From assembly GCA_030686995.1 (NCBI GenBank), contig CM060698.1, forward strand, positions 142,743,106 through 142,807,105: a stretch of 64,000 nt of DNA. The letters run 5' to 3'. Positions 22,563-33,508 of the stretch are shown here, one piece after another; the stretch's first letter is position 1; every line of letters begins with the position of its first letter. Below the pieces are notes generated by a model. The model did not search any database. It was not told where the DNA came from and worked only from the letters and a program-made list of their open reading frames with translations. Source of the stretch: Artemisia argyi (Eukaryota; Streptophyta; Magnoliopsida; Asterales; Asteraceae). A program made the translations under genes and the position numbers.

Positions 22563-25500
22563 GCTCCCACTTGGACATATCTTAATAGTGTGATCACATA
22601 GGTTAGCGTCTTGCAACACGCCGATGCCTCTAGTACGATCTCGAGTAAGGCTCCTGGACAAACCTTTTAATGATTTCTCATTATTATTATTCTTTTGTTT
22701 CTAATACCACGTTAATAAGGATATGGATTAAAGTCATTCCTTAATTAACCATTCTGTTTCTCGTTGTTTATAATTGATCAAGATTACAAAATCTTCTGAA
22801 CATATTCATGGAAGATCTTGGGTGCGGCTGCACATGCATCTTACCAACCCTATGAGGGGCTCAGCAGTATTAAACTTCAAAAATAAATTTGAAGGAACAA
22901 ATTCTATCTTGACTACAAGCAAAACCCACAAACTTTGTAACACTTCCGAAAATAACCCTTATGACTACCAGTTACGTATAGCGTTAAGTTGTTCCACAAA
23001 AATGTACTACATTCATGACACTTATCTTGCATCTCAAGTCTGAGGATAACTTCTCATGATTTACTTTTTTTTTGAAAGTTTTCTCATGATTTACTTAATA
23101 ACAAAATCCATAAAGTAACATCATGTAGTTGGGATAAGTCCTATATTCGGTATCATTGAATATCATCTGAAATGACATGACTACGCATCAATATACTTAA
23201 AGTATATTATACCAACCTTCAGATTTTTCTTGATTTAATAATATTCCCATATTATTAACTGACAACGGACAATTTAGAATAACATTTATTCATAGATTAA
23301 ACATACAAATATAAGATACGATTTATTATGAATTAAACATACCATGTATTTAAATTTATTATAATAATTGTTTAACATCCCTTATCCAAATATTAAATAG
23401 ATCAATGCATGATAACTCTTGTTGATGAATTATGTCTCAAGTAATGACATTCATATTTGTTGACAAGGCATAAATCATCCAACTTTGATCTATCTGAATT
23501 TTAAGAATACTATATTTAAGAATTCAACTAGTGAAGTTCTTATTTGTGCATACTCAACTATTTTGATAATGCCATACAATATTTCATAAATGTGTGACAT
23601 TCTTAACCACCAATTTATGATAATCAAACTTCTAAACACTTTAAAGTTTGAAGTATTCTTATTCTCTTAATGTATAATGCAACTATGCTTTTAGTAAGCA
23701 TAACTAGTAATAGCCAAAGATGAAATCCTTACAATAACTAGTATTGAGTGTCATCTCAATTTCATTAGCATTATTGTATGCAAACAACAATATGCTATTA
23801 AAAATTTCCCGTAAACATTAATATCTATTGTGTAATGTTTGATGCCCTTCAAACTTTCAAGTTTGTTTGCTATGACAATTTTCACAACAATTGAAAAATT
23901 GTTCATCTATAGAATTTGGAAGCTGTTCCAGATTTAGGATATGATTCTATAATCAAATATATTCTTTTAGAATATTACACAAGTTATTTAATAACTTTTT
24001 AATTAGATATTAATATTGCTAAATCATCTTGTAATGAAGCATGATACAACAAAACATGATGTTCATGAAAAATCAGTGAGTCATATTTAGATTTTATTCA
24101 TGTCATACATATCTATTTAGACTTTCTAAATAATATACCATGTTATATTAGATTCATTTACCGCACATGTTTCAACAATAAACATTCATTCCAAGGTTGT
24201 ATATCTTATTTCCTAAATCTTTCAAGTAAAGTTATATGGAATGTTACTTTTTATATATTTTATAACATATATGATTTAGAAATTAAACATAATACTCCCA
24301 CTAGCTTTTAGGAATACTTAGAAATTATCTTATTTCAATTATAAATCAAAACATGAATTTAATAATTAACCATAAGAGTGATCTTCTAGATGCATGCATT
24401 TATCCATCCATGGATTATTGCACTTTGTACACTTCTAAAGATTTATTTGAATTCATAAACTCCTCTTAATTACTTATCGTCCTCGCTCAAGTAATCACTC
24501 AAGAAAGAGTTTTGATATTCTATTGTCAATTTCATAAATATGACAATCATAATCTTTATATATTCAATGTATTTAGAAAAGAATATTCAATCACAATTAA
24601 ATGCTTAAGTTTGATTAATAATCTTGTCACAAGTCATGCATTAAATACGTGCACAATATTGTCCATATGATTTCTATACAAAGATTTAAACCACAAGGAG
24701 TACTTTATCTTTGAAAAAAAAACCCATCTTTATTTTCTAGTCTGACTATTAAGATAAATCACATTTCTAAAATTGATTATCTTTATGGACAGCATCTTAA
24801 TCATTCATATCATGTATACTTTACGGTCTTTACCCAATTTCATATTTGGTAATGTATCATAATGATTATCAGGTTTACAATAATCCTGTAAATCATAACC
24901 CTCAGCATATTAATCAAATATCTGAGATATTTTGCTATTCTATGAATGATAATTCCATCATCTTGAGATTTAACATTTAAATGTCAAACTTTATTATCAT
25001 CTTGAGATTTAACATTCAAATGTCAAACTTCATCATGATATTTACTAGTGTATTTTAGAAGATTATGTATCTTGTAATTTTATCTTTTAAAGATCAAAAC
25101 TCCCACTTGCTTTTAGTAATTTAAAAACTATTTTTAAATAGTTAGCAAATAAAGCAACAATACAATGTTCTCTTTTGGGATATTACAAATACGTATTGAC
25201 AGTTCCTGACTTTACTTTGTTAATAACCTCTTCATAAGCAGTTAAACAAATTTAGAACTTCAATTTAAGACTTAATGTAATTCATCACATTCCATCATAT
25301 GATGATGTCTTATTAATCTTCTAGATTGGAGTTTTATTAAATATGTCCAAGTCATACTCAATATTCTAACCTTTATAACTTTTGAAAGAAAAGAAGTCAT
25401 AGTTATCTTTAATCAAACAACATAACAAGAGTTTGATTTTCCTAACTGAACATACCATAAACATTTGGTATTTCATCAGTATTAATATTGTAAGACAATC

Positions 25501-26848
25501 TAACAATATTTAAGATAACCATATTCGTTTTGACTTGTCTATTTACCAACCAATTCATTTTAATGGTATAATAGTATTTTCAAGCCAATTACGTGACGTA
25601 AACTACAACTTCAAGTGTTCTTAATTAGATGACATTCGACTTAGTTTTATAAGGGTATTAATTTTGACGTGTAATCAAAATAATGTATGAAGAAGCATGC
25701 ATACAACTTCATAACATTGGTTTTATAAAACATTTTTATTACCAATTCACTAAGAGTAAAATAGCAAAGTCTTGATTGAGGTATCGGGTTCACCAATTAA
25801 AGAATTACCAACAATTATCGTCCACTATATCGTACTTTTGCATAAGCCCTAAAGCTTAGTGTTTCGGATAATCATTGTGGAATTGTGGTCAATTCACCCT
25901 TAAGATGACAGTGTACATATAATGGTTGTTCGGTAAGTCTAATTTACACACAAACGAGCGGAAAGATAGAGTGTTGTCTCTTTGAGGCCACAATTTAATG
26001 CGAAACCAACCTTATACCCATCTTTTAGTGTGTAAACTTCGGTCGAGCCTATTTAACCATTACGTACAAAAACATCAATCAACCAATCCTTTGAAATTTA
26101 AACTCTTAAAACCAAAACAATTTCACCATTTATTTAGTCCATATTATTTTTCTATTCAAAAATTACTCTTTTTCGTTTATAAACATGTCTCACATAATAA
26201 TAAACAAAAAACAAGTAATACATAATAAAAAATAAAACAACCAAATAAATATATACATAACATAACAATTAAATATGTATAAACATGTAGCCACATGCAA
26301 ATTTAATTCAATAGTCATATTAATAATCAAGTCTAGGTGTATAATGCATTTATTCAATTAAGGCTTTCTTCTTCAAAGGAAAAAGAGCCACATACATCGA
26401 TAAATCGATTGCGTAAGCCAAAACTAAACAAACACCACATAGCACATAATTGATTACTTAATATTTGAGTCTTCCCCAATTCGACATTTATTAATAAATT
26501 TACATGTTTCGATATAACTTAACATTTAATTTATATATCAAATTTAAACCTTTTAAATTATCACACAATTAAATCCATGCAAATATGCACTTTTCATGGA
26601 TTATGCTTAACAATTAACATATTGCACCAAGATCATTTACTAAAACGCATAAACATGACATCCTAGGGTTTCTAATCATATTAAAAAATCAAAACCAAAA
26701 CCCTAACAAACTAATAGGTCAATCGACCCAAATAAAAAATTAGGGTTAGGAATATGAAAACCCTAAAAACATGTAATTAAACGAATCAAAATTCAATTTT
26801 TATGCGTTTCGATAATTAATTACATATTATAACGGCTCATGATGCCAC
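22563..26848 (-). other. AT-rich interior of the minus copia element
   Basis: About 4.3 kb very rich in A and T, with only short accidental frames. The primer site is at the right end. A leader block shared with the plus-strand copia lies near 25.8 kb. Confidence 0.6.
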
Positions 26849-27617
26849 TGTTGGAATTATAATATCATGACAATCATATAAATAAACCAAACACATCAAG
26901 TGAGCATAGCGGAAGCAATTAAAAGATCATATAATATGTAATTAATTAATCAAATATAAAAGTAAATATACCTTTTTGATTCTAGCCCGAACAAGAATCA
27001 AATACAATCTTCAAATGAAGAACCCTAATTAGGGTTTATATGGATTATAAGAATTACCCCTTACCTCTTTTGTAATTCAATCCAAGAATCAAACAATAGT
27101 GTGTTTGAATCGTGTTCTTGTACACACGTACTAATTCAAGTAAAAGTTTATGCAAGTAAATTAAACACAAAACCTTTTAGCTTATGAAAATCGAAAACCT
27201 TATGGGTTTGGGGAGTGAATCGATTTAGGGACAAGAGAAGGAGAGAAAAAACACCTATTATGTGTGTACAAGTTATGAGAAAACAATATCCCATGAGGTG
27301 TTTATATACTAGTGTTTACTTGGAGCTCAAGGCACAAAGGAGGTGGAATGCACCCCTTGGCCGATCGGTTATAGTATCAGCAAAGGGATTCCGGAACCTT
27401 CTATTGTTTCCAATTAATCACAAGTATTACTTTCCTAATCTTCGTCTAACGGTCGTTAGCCATTCTCCGTTAAATACTAACAGTCGTTACTAGTTTTGTG
27501 TTTATTAATAATTATATATAACATTTATAAATAATTATTCTTTTACTCTTCATACGTAAAATGTGCAATTCCACGATCTCGAGTTCGATCCTAACACACA
27601 ACTATTAATTTATGTTC
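26849..27617 (-). repeat. 5' LTR of the minus copia element (truncated)
   Basis: Begins TGTTGGAATTATAAT and stays collinear with 20367-22562 up to ATTTATGTTC (27617), after which the sequences diverge. About 11 terminal bases are missing. Confidence 0.85.
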
Positions 27618-28223
27618 TATATCCATTGATACATTGGCAATGGGAAAATATTCTACATGCCTCGACGCGGATACAATACTGTCTAGGCATAAAATACTAT
27701 CGTATAATTCAGAAAATTTTTACTCTTCCAACGGATACAATACTATTATATACAAACACTCCGCCAATCGAAAGTAAGAATTAAGTAATGAACATGCAAT
27801 CTAAGATATTGCATAATTATTACTATTCTTCCTTTGAGTTTCTGGGATGCCTTTTTTTGTTAAACCTTATTTTGAAAGAGTCGTATGCGTCTAACCTCCC
27901 TTTAACTCAACTTATTTTATACGAATAACTATTTACTTAAACATGACGCGACAGGTTTCAATTAGATGTACCATCATACTTACAACTAAACAATTTATAC
28001 AAACATTACACAATGAACAATTAGATACAATCTGTATGCATCGCATGGGTCTGAATGACCCGTTGTAATTATTATTGACTTATTGTCCTTTTTATTGAAT
28101 GTAATGAAAGATTGGATTTAATTAGTTTAAATATAATGAAAGATTGAATTTAATTAGTTAAAAGATAACAATAGAAGGACAAAATGGTGATAAATTATGA
28201 GAAAATTTAGTGAAAGATGTTTC
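27618..28223. other. Unassigned sequence
   Basis: AT-rich DNA between the truncated LTR and the Harbinger-type element. No supported feature. Confidence 0.4.
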
Positions 28224-28226
28224 TTA

Positions 28227-29422
28227 GAGCACTAGGTGAGTGAGTAGGGGAAGCTTCTCATTTTGGATTCACGGGGTGTCACATCATTTTAACAAACCTT
28301 CACGACTAACCCCTTCATTAACAACTAACTCCAACTTACTCATTTGGGGTCCATCACTTACAACTTTATTTTTTTTATTCATTTCATTAAATAAACTAAA
28401 TTCATTTTATTAAATATAAAAATACAATGCAACACAATAAAAACATACGAAACGTAAAATAACGATACGGTTAAAAAACAATAAAAACAAATCATACAAC
28501 ACCGTTAACCATAAATTAGCCATATGGGGTGGTTTCTCAAAACCTTCCACACGTGAACATATTTTAAGCTTCTCCGACCAATAGAGCGTTGTTCAAAAAT
28601 GGTCTTTGCATTATTCAGAAGATGACTGTCATTTTTTCCGCTTGTACGCTGCAACTGATTGTAAATAGCGTTGAATTGTATACAATCCAAGTTAATTCTT
28701 GTCCATTTACCCCTGACCATATTTATGTTACGATTGTCACCGACGGTATGATCGTTGAACATGTCTACAACCTTATTCCAAAATAATTGATCATTGTATG
28801 TGTGTGTTGGTTCACTTCAACCCAAACTTCAGCTAGCAAGATTTCTTCTACTTTTGACCAATGAGTATTCATTGTAAATGTTTGAAGTGTGTGAAAGAAG
28901 GTAAGCAGAATACCGTTGGGAAATGGGGCTTAACCCTCAAGACTCAGAGACTTCGAGTGAGGAGGGCTACGTCTCAGATTATTCTTTTGATTAATTCATA
29001 ATTTAATGTTTTATTTAGCGTATCGTAGTTTAACATTTTAATTACCGTATCGTAGTTTAATACTTTAATCGTAGTTTCTATTAATCGTACATTGTTTTTT
29101 TTTGAAAGGCAAGTTTAATCGTACATTGTTTAATGTAATTTCAATTTCAAGTTTAATGTATTTTCATTTAGATGTTTAATGTATTTTCATTTCCTATTTT
29201 AAAATATGTTACAAGTTTTATAAAAAAACCTTACAATTTTATAAAACATTACATATTTACAATTTACAAAACACTTACTTAAAAAAAAAAAAAAAAAAAA
29301 AAACTGACAAAGTCAGAAATTTAGCCTCGTCGTGTAGACGGGGAAGCCTCAAGTGCAGTGGCGAGGATGGCGAGGCTCCACGTTGAAGTGGGGAGAGTGG
29401 ATTAGTAGTTGCACCAGTGCTC
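28227..29422 (-). mobile_element. PIF/Harbinger-type element carrying an ORF1 relic
   Basis: The ends GAGCACTAGGTG and, inverted, GAGCACTGGTGC are flanked by TTA (28224-28226 and 29423-29425), the 3-bp duplication typical of PIF/Harbinger. The 1196-bp interior holds a decayed ORF1 (Myb/SANT-like) on the minus strand but no transposase. Confidence 0.75.
28505..28872 (-). pseudogene. Harbinger ORF1-type Myb/SANT-like protein, frameshifted
   Basis: On the minus strand, WSKVEEILLAEVWVEVNQ is followed in another frame by DQLFWNKVVDMFNDHTVGDN, NMVRGKWTRINLDCIQFNAI and RRSLKYVHVWKVLRNHPIW. This is the SANT/trihelix-like pattern of the DNA-binding ORF1 partner of Harbinger transposase. Plant homologues are often annotated as glutathione S-transferase T3-like or NAM-associated. 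A frameshift near 28785 separates the first helix from the rest and a stop follows IWLIYG, so it is not functional. It lies inside the TIR element 28227-29422. Confidence 0.75.
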
Positions 29423-29425
29423 TTA

Positions 29426-30496
29426 TACACATTTTTACACTCAAGCGCTTCAAAAGTACATTTTCTGAGTTTATATGCTTTTATAAAATAAAGTTTCGAA
29501 AAAACTCTTTTATTGTAACCTTTTTTTTAATACTTTTCACACTTTTATAGCAGATTAAAGTCTCGACGTCTCTAATTTTGTTGTGTTTTACATTTTAATA
29601 ATCATGTCGTTCAATCTAGAATACTTTTATCTTTAATTTGAGACCAATTTTTATATGGTCATGACAATATTCTTTTGTTCTGTCTTTAAATAACTAATAA
29701 AATCTTGAATTGTAATATTGTTTCATTGTTTGATATATAAAATGTTGTGACATGCATTTTAGTTACATTGTTTTAGAGGCTGGTAATGGGATAAGTGGAG
29801 AAAACATTACGAAAACAAATTAATATTCGTGAAATGAAAGAACTTTATTAAAATTATGAACTTGAGTTCTACAATTTATTGTAATTGCTAGAGCAAAAAA
29901 GTTTAAGAATTGTGGGCTTTTCATCACTTTCTACAAGATTCTTACTCCTTAATCCTTATACTCATGTGTCTTTGACACTATCATAGTATCATTTGCTGTT
30001 GCACCATGAACATGCTTTCATGCTCAGTTGTATATATGCTTGCAAATATTTTGAACGTATTTGTTCTAGAAATGAGATTGAATAAATATGATCCGAATCT
30101 GTATATTGATGCCTTCTTAACTACGTAGTACTTAACTGTATCAACTTTTTATATTCACTTAGGATTTGACAATTTACGGTCCTTTTCACACAACGTTTTA
30201 TCAATTCTTAGGACACTGGCAGTCATGATTCCGAAAACATCCATACCTTCGAAATCCACCAATAATATCATTCCACCTCATTTCACCTCATTCATACTTT
30301 TTTCATACCTCCCAACCCTATTTTAGTGGCAACCATGCCTTTTTCATACCTCTCAACTTTTTTTTTAATTAATTAAATTAAACAATTTAATTAAAACATA
30401 AATATTTCATTAATAACTAAAAGAAAATTACATAATACTTAAAAAAAAAACATAATTAAAAGAAAATTGCATTATTCTTAAAAAAAAATGAAATAA
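29426..30496. other. AT-rich sequence, no gene recognised
   Basis: Lies between the two Harbinger-type remnants. The stretch 30240-30370 is T/C-rich and could include one terminus of the next element, but I could not pair it convincingly with a partner near 31.8 kb. Confidence 0.4.
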
Positions 30497-31601
30497 CTAA
30501 TCATCGAGATATGTTAAGTTTTGAGCATCTACGTGGTCCGTAAGATCATATAGGAGTCGGTAATGCATTTGTTCGTCGATTAGCTCCGGTAATACACTAT
30601 CGTCATAAACTGGCGCGACTGGCGGATCCATTATATGAACCGGTGATATTGTCATCCCATCGTCTTTTAAAATCATATTGTGAAATATGATACACGTATA
30701 AACGATTTGTCGAATCTTTTCAACCGACATTGCCCGGAGAGGACGAGCGAGAATCATCCATTTATTTTTAAGACGGCCAAAAGCTCGCTCGATATCTTTT
30801 CTTGAAGACTCTTGTAGCTTTTTAAATCTCTTTTCATTCAATTCAACCGGATGCTTGTATGCTTTAACAAACGTTGACCATGTAGGATAGATTCCAGGAA
30901 TGTGATGTTGATCTTCATGGAACTCGTATAAGCGTGCAATGTCATGGGATGTAGGCCTACGTAAGAACTCTCGACCATATAATTGAATAATCGCTTGGCA
31001 AAAATGATCAAGGCATTCTCCTATAAAAAAATTAATAACAATAACTTTAAAAAATATATATAACGCTAACTTTATAAAAAAAATATAACAAGAACTTTAA
31101 AATATATATAACGCTAAAATATAAAAAAAAATTAATAACAATAAGTTTAAAAAATATTTCACCTGACGTTCGGCGCGCCATGTTTAAATAGTCATCAAAT
31201 CTATCTGGAGGTTCACCCGTTGCGAGTTGCCTAATGGCCGATGTGCATTTTTGTAATGCCGTAAAACTTTTTTTTCCCCTCGCATCTAAGCCCTCTTGAA
31301 ACCATTCGAAATTCGCTTCAACATCAGCAATAACTCTTAAAAATAAGCTTTTATTCATACGAAACCGTTCACGAAAATGTTCGTCGTTAAACTTTGGACG
31401 TTCAACGAAATAATCATTCATAAGGGTTCGTAAAGCTTGTTCACGAAAACGAGTTACATACTCCCGACTTTCGGTAGAGCTTGCCGTGTCGTCAATTGCA
31501 TCGTACGCGGCTAATAAGGTTTCTAGGGTGCTACCGGATGGCACTAGTTCGGACAATTCGCCGGGGGGACTCACTAATGATTCGGACGAAGAAGAAGACA
31601 T
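30497..31601 (-). CDS. PIF/Harbinger transposase-derived protein with internal deletion
   Basis: Two exons on the minus strand, 31601-31163 and 31020-30497, join in phase (ACGTCAG|gtgaaa...tatag|GAGAATGC) and give 320 residues without a stop. Exon 1 has the Ser-rich start and the transposase N-terminus (RFRMNKSLFLRVIADVEANF, ALQKCTSAIRQLATG, DDYLNMARRTSGE). Exon 2 has YGREFLRRPTSHDIARLYEF, HHIPGIYPTWSTFVKAYKHP and RKDIERAFGRLKNKW. In intact relatives the HHIPG segment leads into a block with the first two catalytic Asp residues (around GSIDCTHW and NDIN). Here it jumps directly to IYPTW, so about 90 residues and both Asp are gone. The C-terminal Glu (DIERAFG) remains. It should be catalytically dead, yet the frame and splice sites survive. 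Confidence 0.82.
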
Positions 31602-32209
31602 TGTAAAAATATGTGAATTTTGTATATGTGAATTGTATTATTTGTGATAAAAATGTATGTGTTTGTTGAATATATATAGGGGATTTTTTTTTTTTTTTTT
31701 GGCCCAATACACGCTCCAAAAAGCACCCCAACGTCTATTTCATTAATTGTCAAACGGTAATATTGTGCATAGAAACTCGCATGCTTCGGAGGCAATTTAT
31801 GCCGTTCAAGTGATGCCGCTAGCCATGCCGGTGGGTGATGTCGCCCCCACTGCCACCCTTCTTAGATGCTCACACCTTACACATAGTATTAATTGTAAAA
31901 AGTTTGTTTAGTTTGAAATTTTCTTTTCTTATAAAGAAAACTTCAATAAAGATATTTATCACACGTAGTATAAACACGACCAAAACGATTTATAAATTCG
32001 AGGAAGATTTTCAAACCAACCTTTAAACATCCTTGAAATGCAAGAAATATGACGCAATACCTTACCATTTTCCACAGCCATTTATGACACGATAACTAGT
32101 TCATGAATATATTCTTAAATATAATGTTTTTTATTTAAGAAAAAATTATATGTTACCTCGTTTTTATTTGATTTCAATTACATACTCAATTTCAAATAGG
32201 TTACATCTA
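31602..32209. other. Transposase upstream region and AT-rich DNA
   Basis: Contains the transposase 5' flank (TATATATAG near 31673 on the minus side, T run at 31685-31701) and probably the terminus near 31800-31860 (GTGATGCCGCTAGCCATGCC). No other feature. Confidence 0.4.
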
Positions 32210-32931
32210 TGGTCCATATTTCAATTATTTTTAAATGGGAAATTGCATATATATCCCTGCAAAAATTCAAAATTGCATATATCCAGCTTAAACTTTTAAT
32301 TACATATATATCCTTCCAAAGGCTGAAAAATTACATATATATGCAATCTAAACTTAAAATTACATATATATCATTTGTAAACTTTAAATATGTCATATAT
32401 ATCCAAATAACTATTTAATTTAATTTACAACTCTAGAATACATAACAATTATAATTATAAAAAAAATATTTCTTAAATATATATTTTTTTTATTTATAAA
32501 CTTGTTGACAGTAGTATATACGCTTTCCTTGCAAACATATTTTATCAGTGATATATAATATATAACAACCATGCTATATTTGATAATTTATTTCATGTAA
32601 TCGTATTAGATATGAGATAAGATGAATTTTTTCGTGAGGTTAAACATTTTCTTGATATATTATTTTTGGTTATTCATTTGAACCCTGGGACATCGTACCC
32701 TTAAAACAAATATATTTATAGTAATTTTAAAATTATAATTATCATAATTTAAAGTTTAAAGTTAAATTAAATAATTATTTTGATATATATGATATAATAT
32801 TAGAGGTTTAGAAGGATATATATGCAATTACGAAGGTTTAAAAAGAATACATATGCAATTATTAAGTTAAGTTCGATATATATGTAATTTTTCAGTCTTT
32901 GAAAAGATATATATGCAATTAAAAGTTTAAG

Positions 32932-33016
<85 letters not shown>

Positions 33017-33090
33017 ATTTTGAGCTTTTGCAGGATATATATGCAAATAATTACAAATAGTTTCTATTTTTTAAAATATGGACAAATAAT
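32210..33090. repeat. Foldback element: long imperfect inverted repeat with a TA microsatellite
   Basis: Left-arm motifs (GTCCATATTT, AAATTGCATATATATCC, GCTTAAACTTTTAATT, CTGAAAAATTACATATAT) recur in reverse complement, in mirrored order, in the right arm (32770-33085). The arms are about 230-300 bp. A pure TA tract (32933-33013) has expanded inside the right arm. No ORF; target duplication not resolved. Confidence 0.7.
32933..33013. repeat. (TA)n microsatellite
   Basis: About 40 uninterrupted TA units within the foldback right arm. Confidence 0.97.
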
Positions 33091-33508
33091 TAATGTATTT
33101 ATGTAGTATATATTGGTTGCATCTATGCCTTCATAAAATTATGAACTTCATTTCAATTATTACACAGAGTCACATATAGTCTTTTTTTCAAATTAGATAT
33201 CGTCAATGCAAATAGTTTGAAAATTAACAGATATTTATATAATTAAAATCTAATACTCCGTAGTTACGAAAAATATGATTTTGACTAAACCACAAAAACG
33301 AAACATGTAATATTTTATTTATTTAATTATCCGATAAAATAATGACGACGGTGATAGTAGTATACAAACTCATTACTTTTCTAATATAAATTGTTACACA
33401 TGTCACTGTCAGTACATGTAAACGCGCCTTATTGACCACAAAACCCCGACTTTTTTCTTGAAAACTAATTACATTCCTTAATGGTGTTCTCAACTTTTAA
33501 CACACAGC
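33091..33508. other. Upstream region of the kinase gene
   Basis: AT-rich sequence that presumably contains the promoter and 5' UTR of the gene starting at 33509. No element can be assigned with confidence. Confidence 0.4.

Larger units (their letters stand above)
20367..27617 (-). mobile_element. Minus-strand copia-type LTR element with a non-coding interior
   Basis: LTR copies lie at 20367-22562 (containing a solo LTR) and 26849-27617. Net of the insertion the left copy is 781 bp, the same length as the LTR at 38072-38852. The primer site on the minus strand (GTGGCATCATGAGC, 26835-26848) and the tract CAAGTGGGAGC (22563-22573) are both in place. The leader near 25780-25905 matches the reverse complement of 39880-39970 in the plus-strand relative. 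In the rest of the 4.3-kb interior I find no gag, RT or integrase frame, so this is a decayed or large non-autonomous derivative. The right LTR lacks its last 11 bases, and no target duplication can be assigned. Confidence 0.82.
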
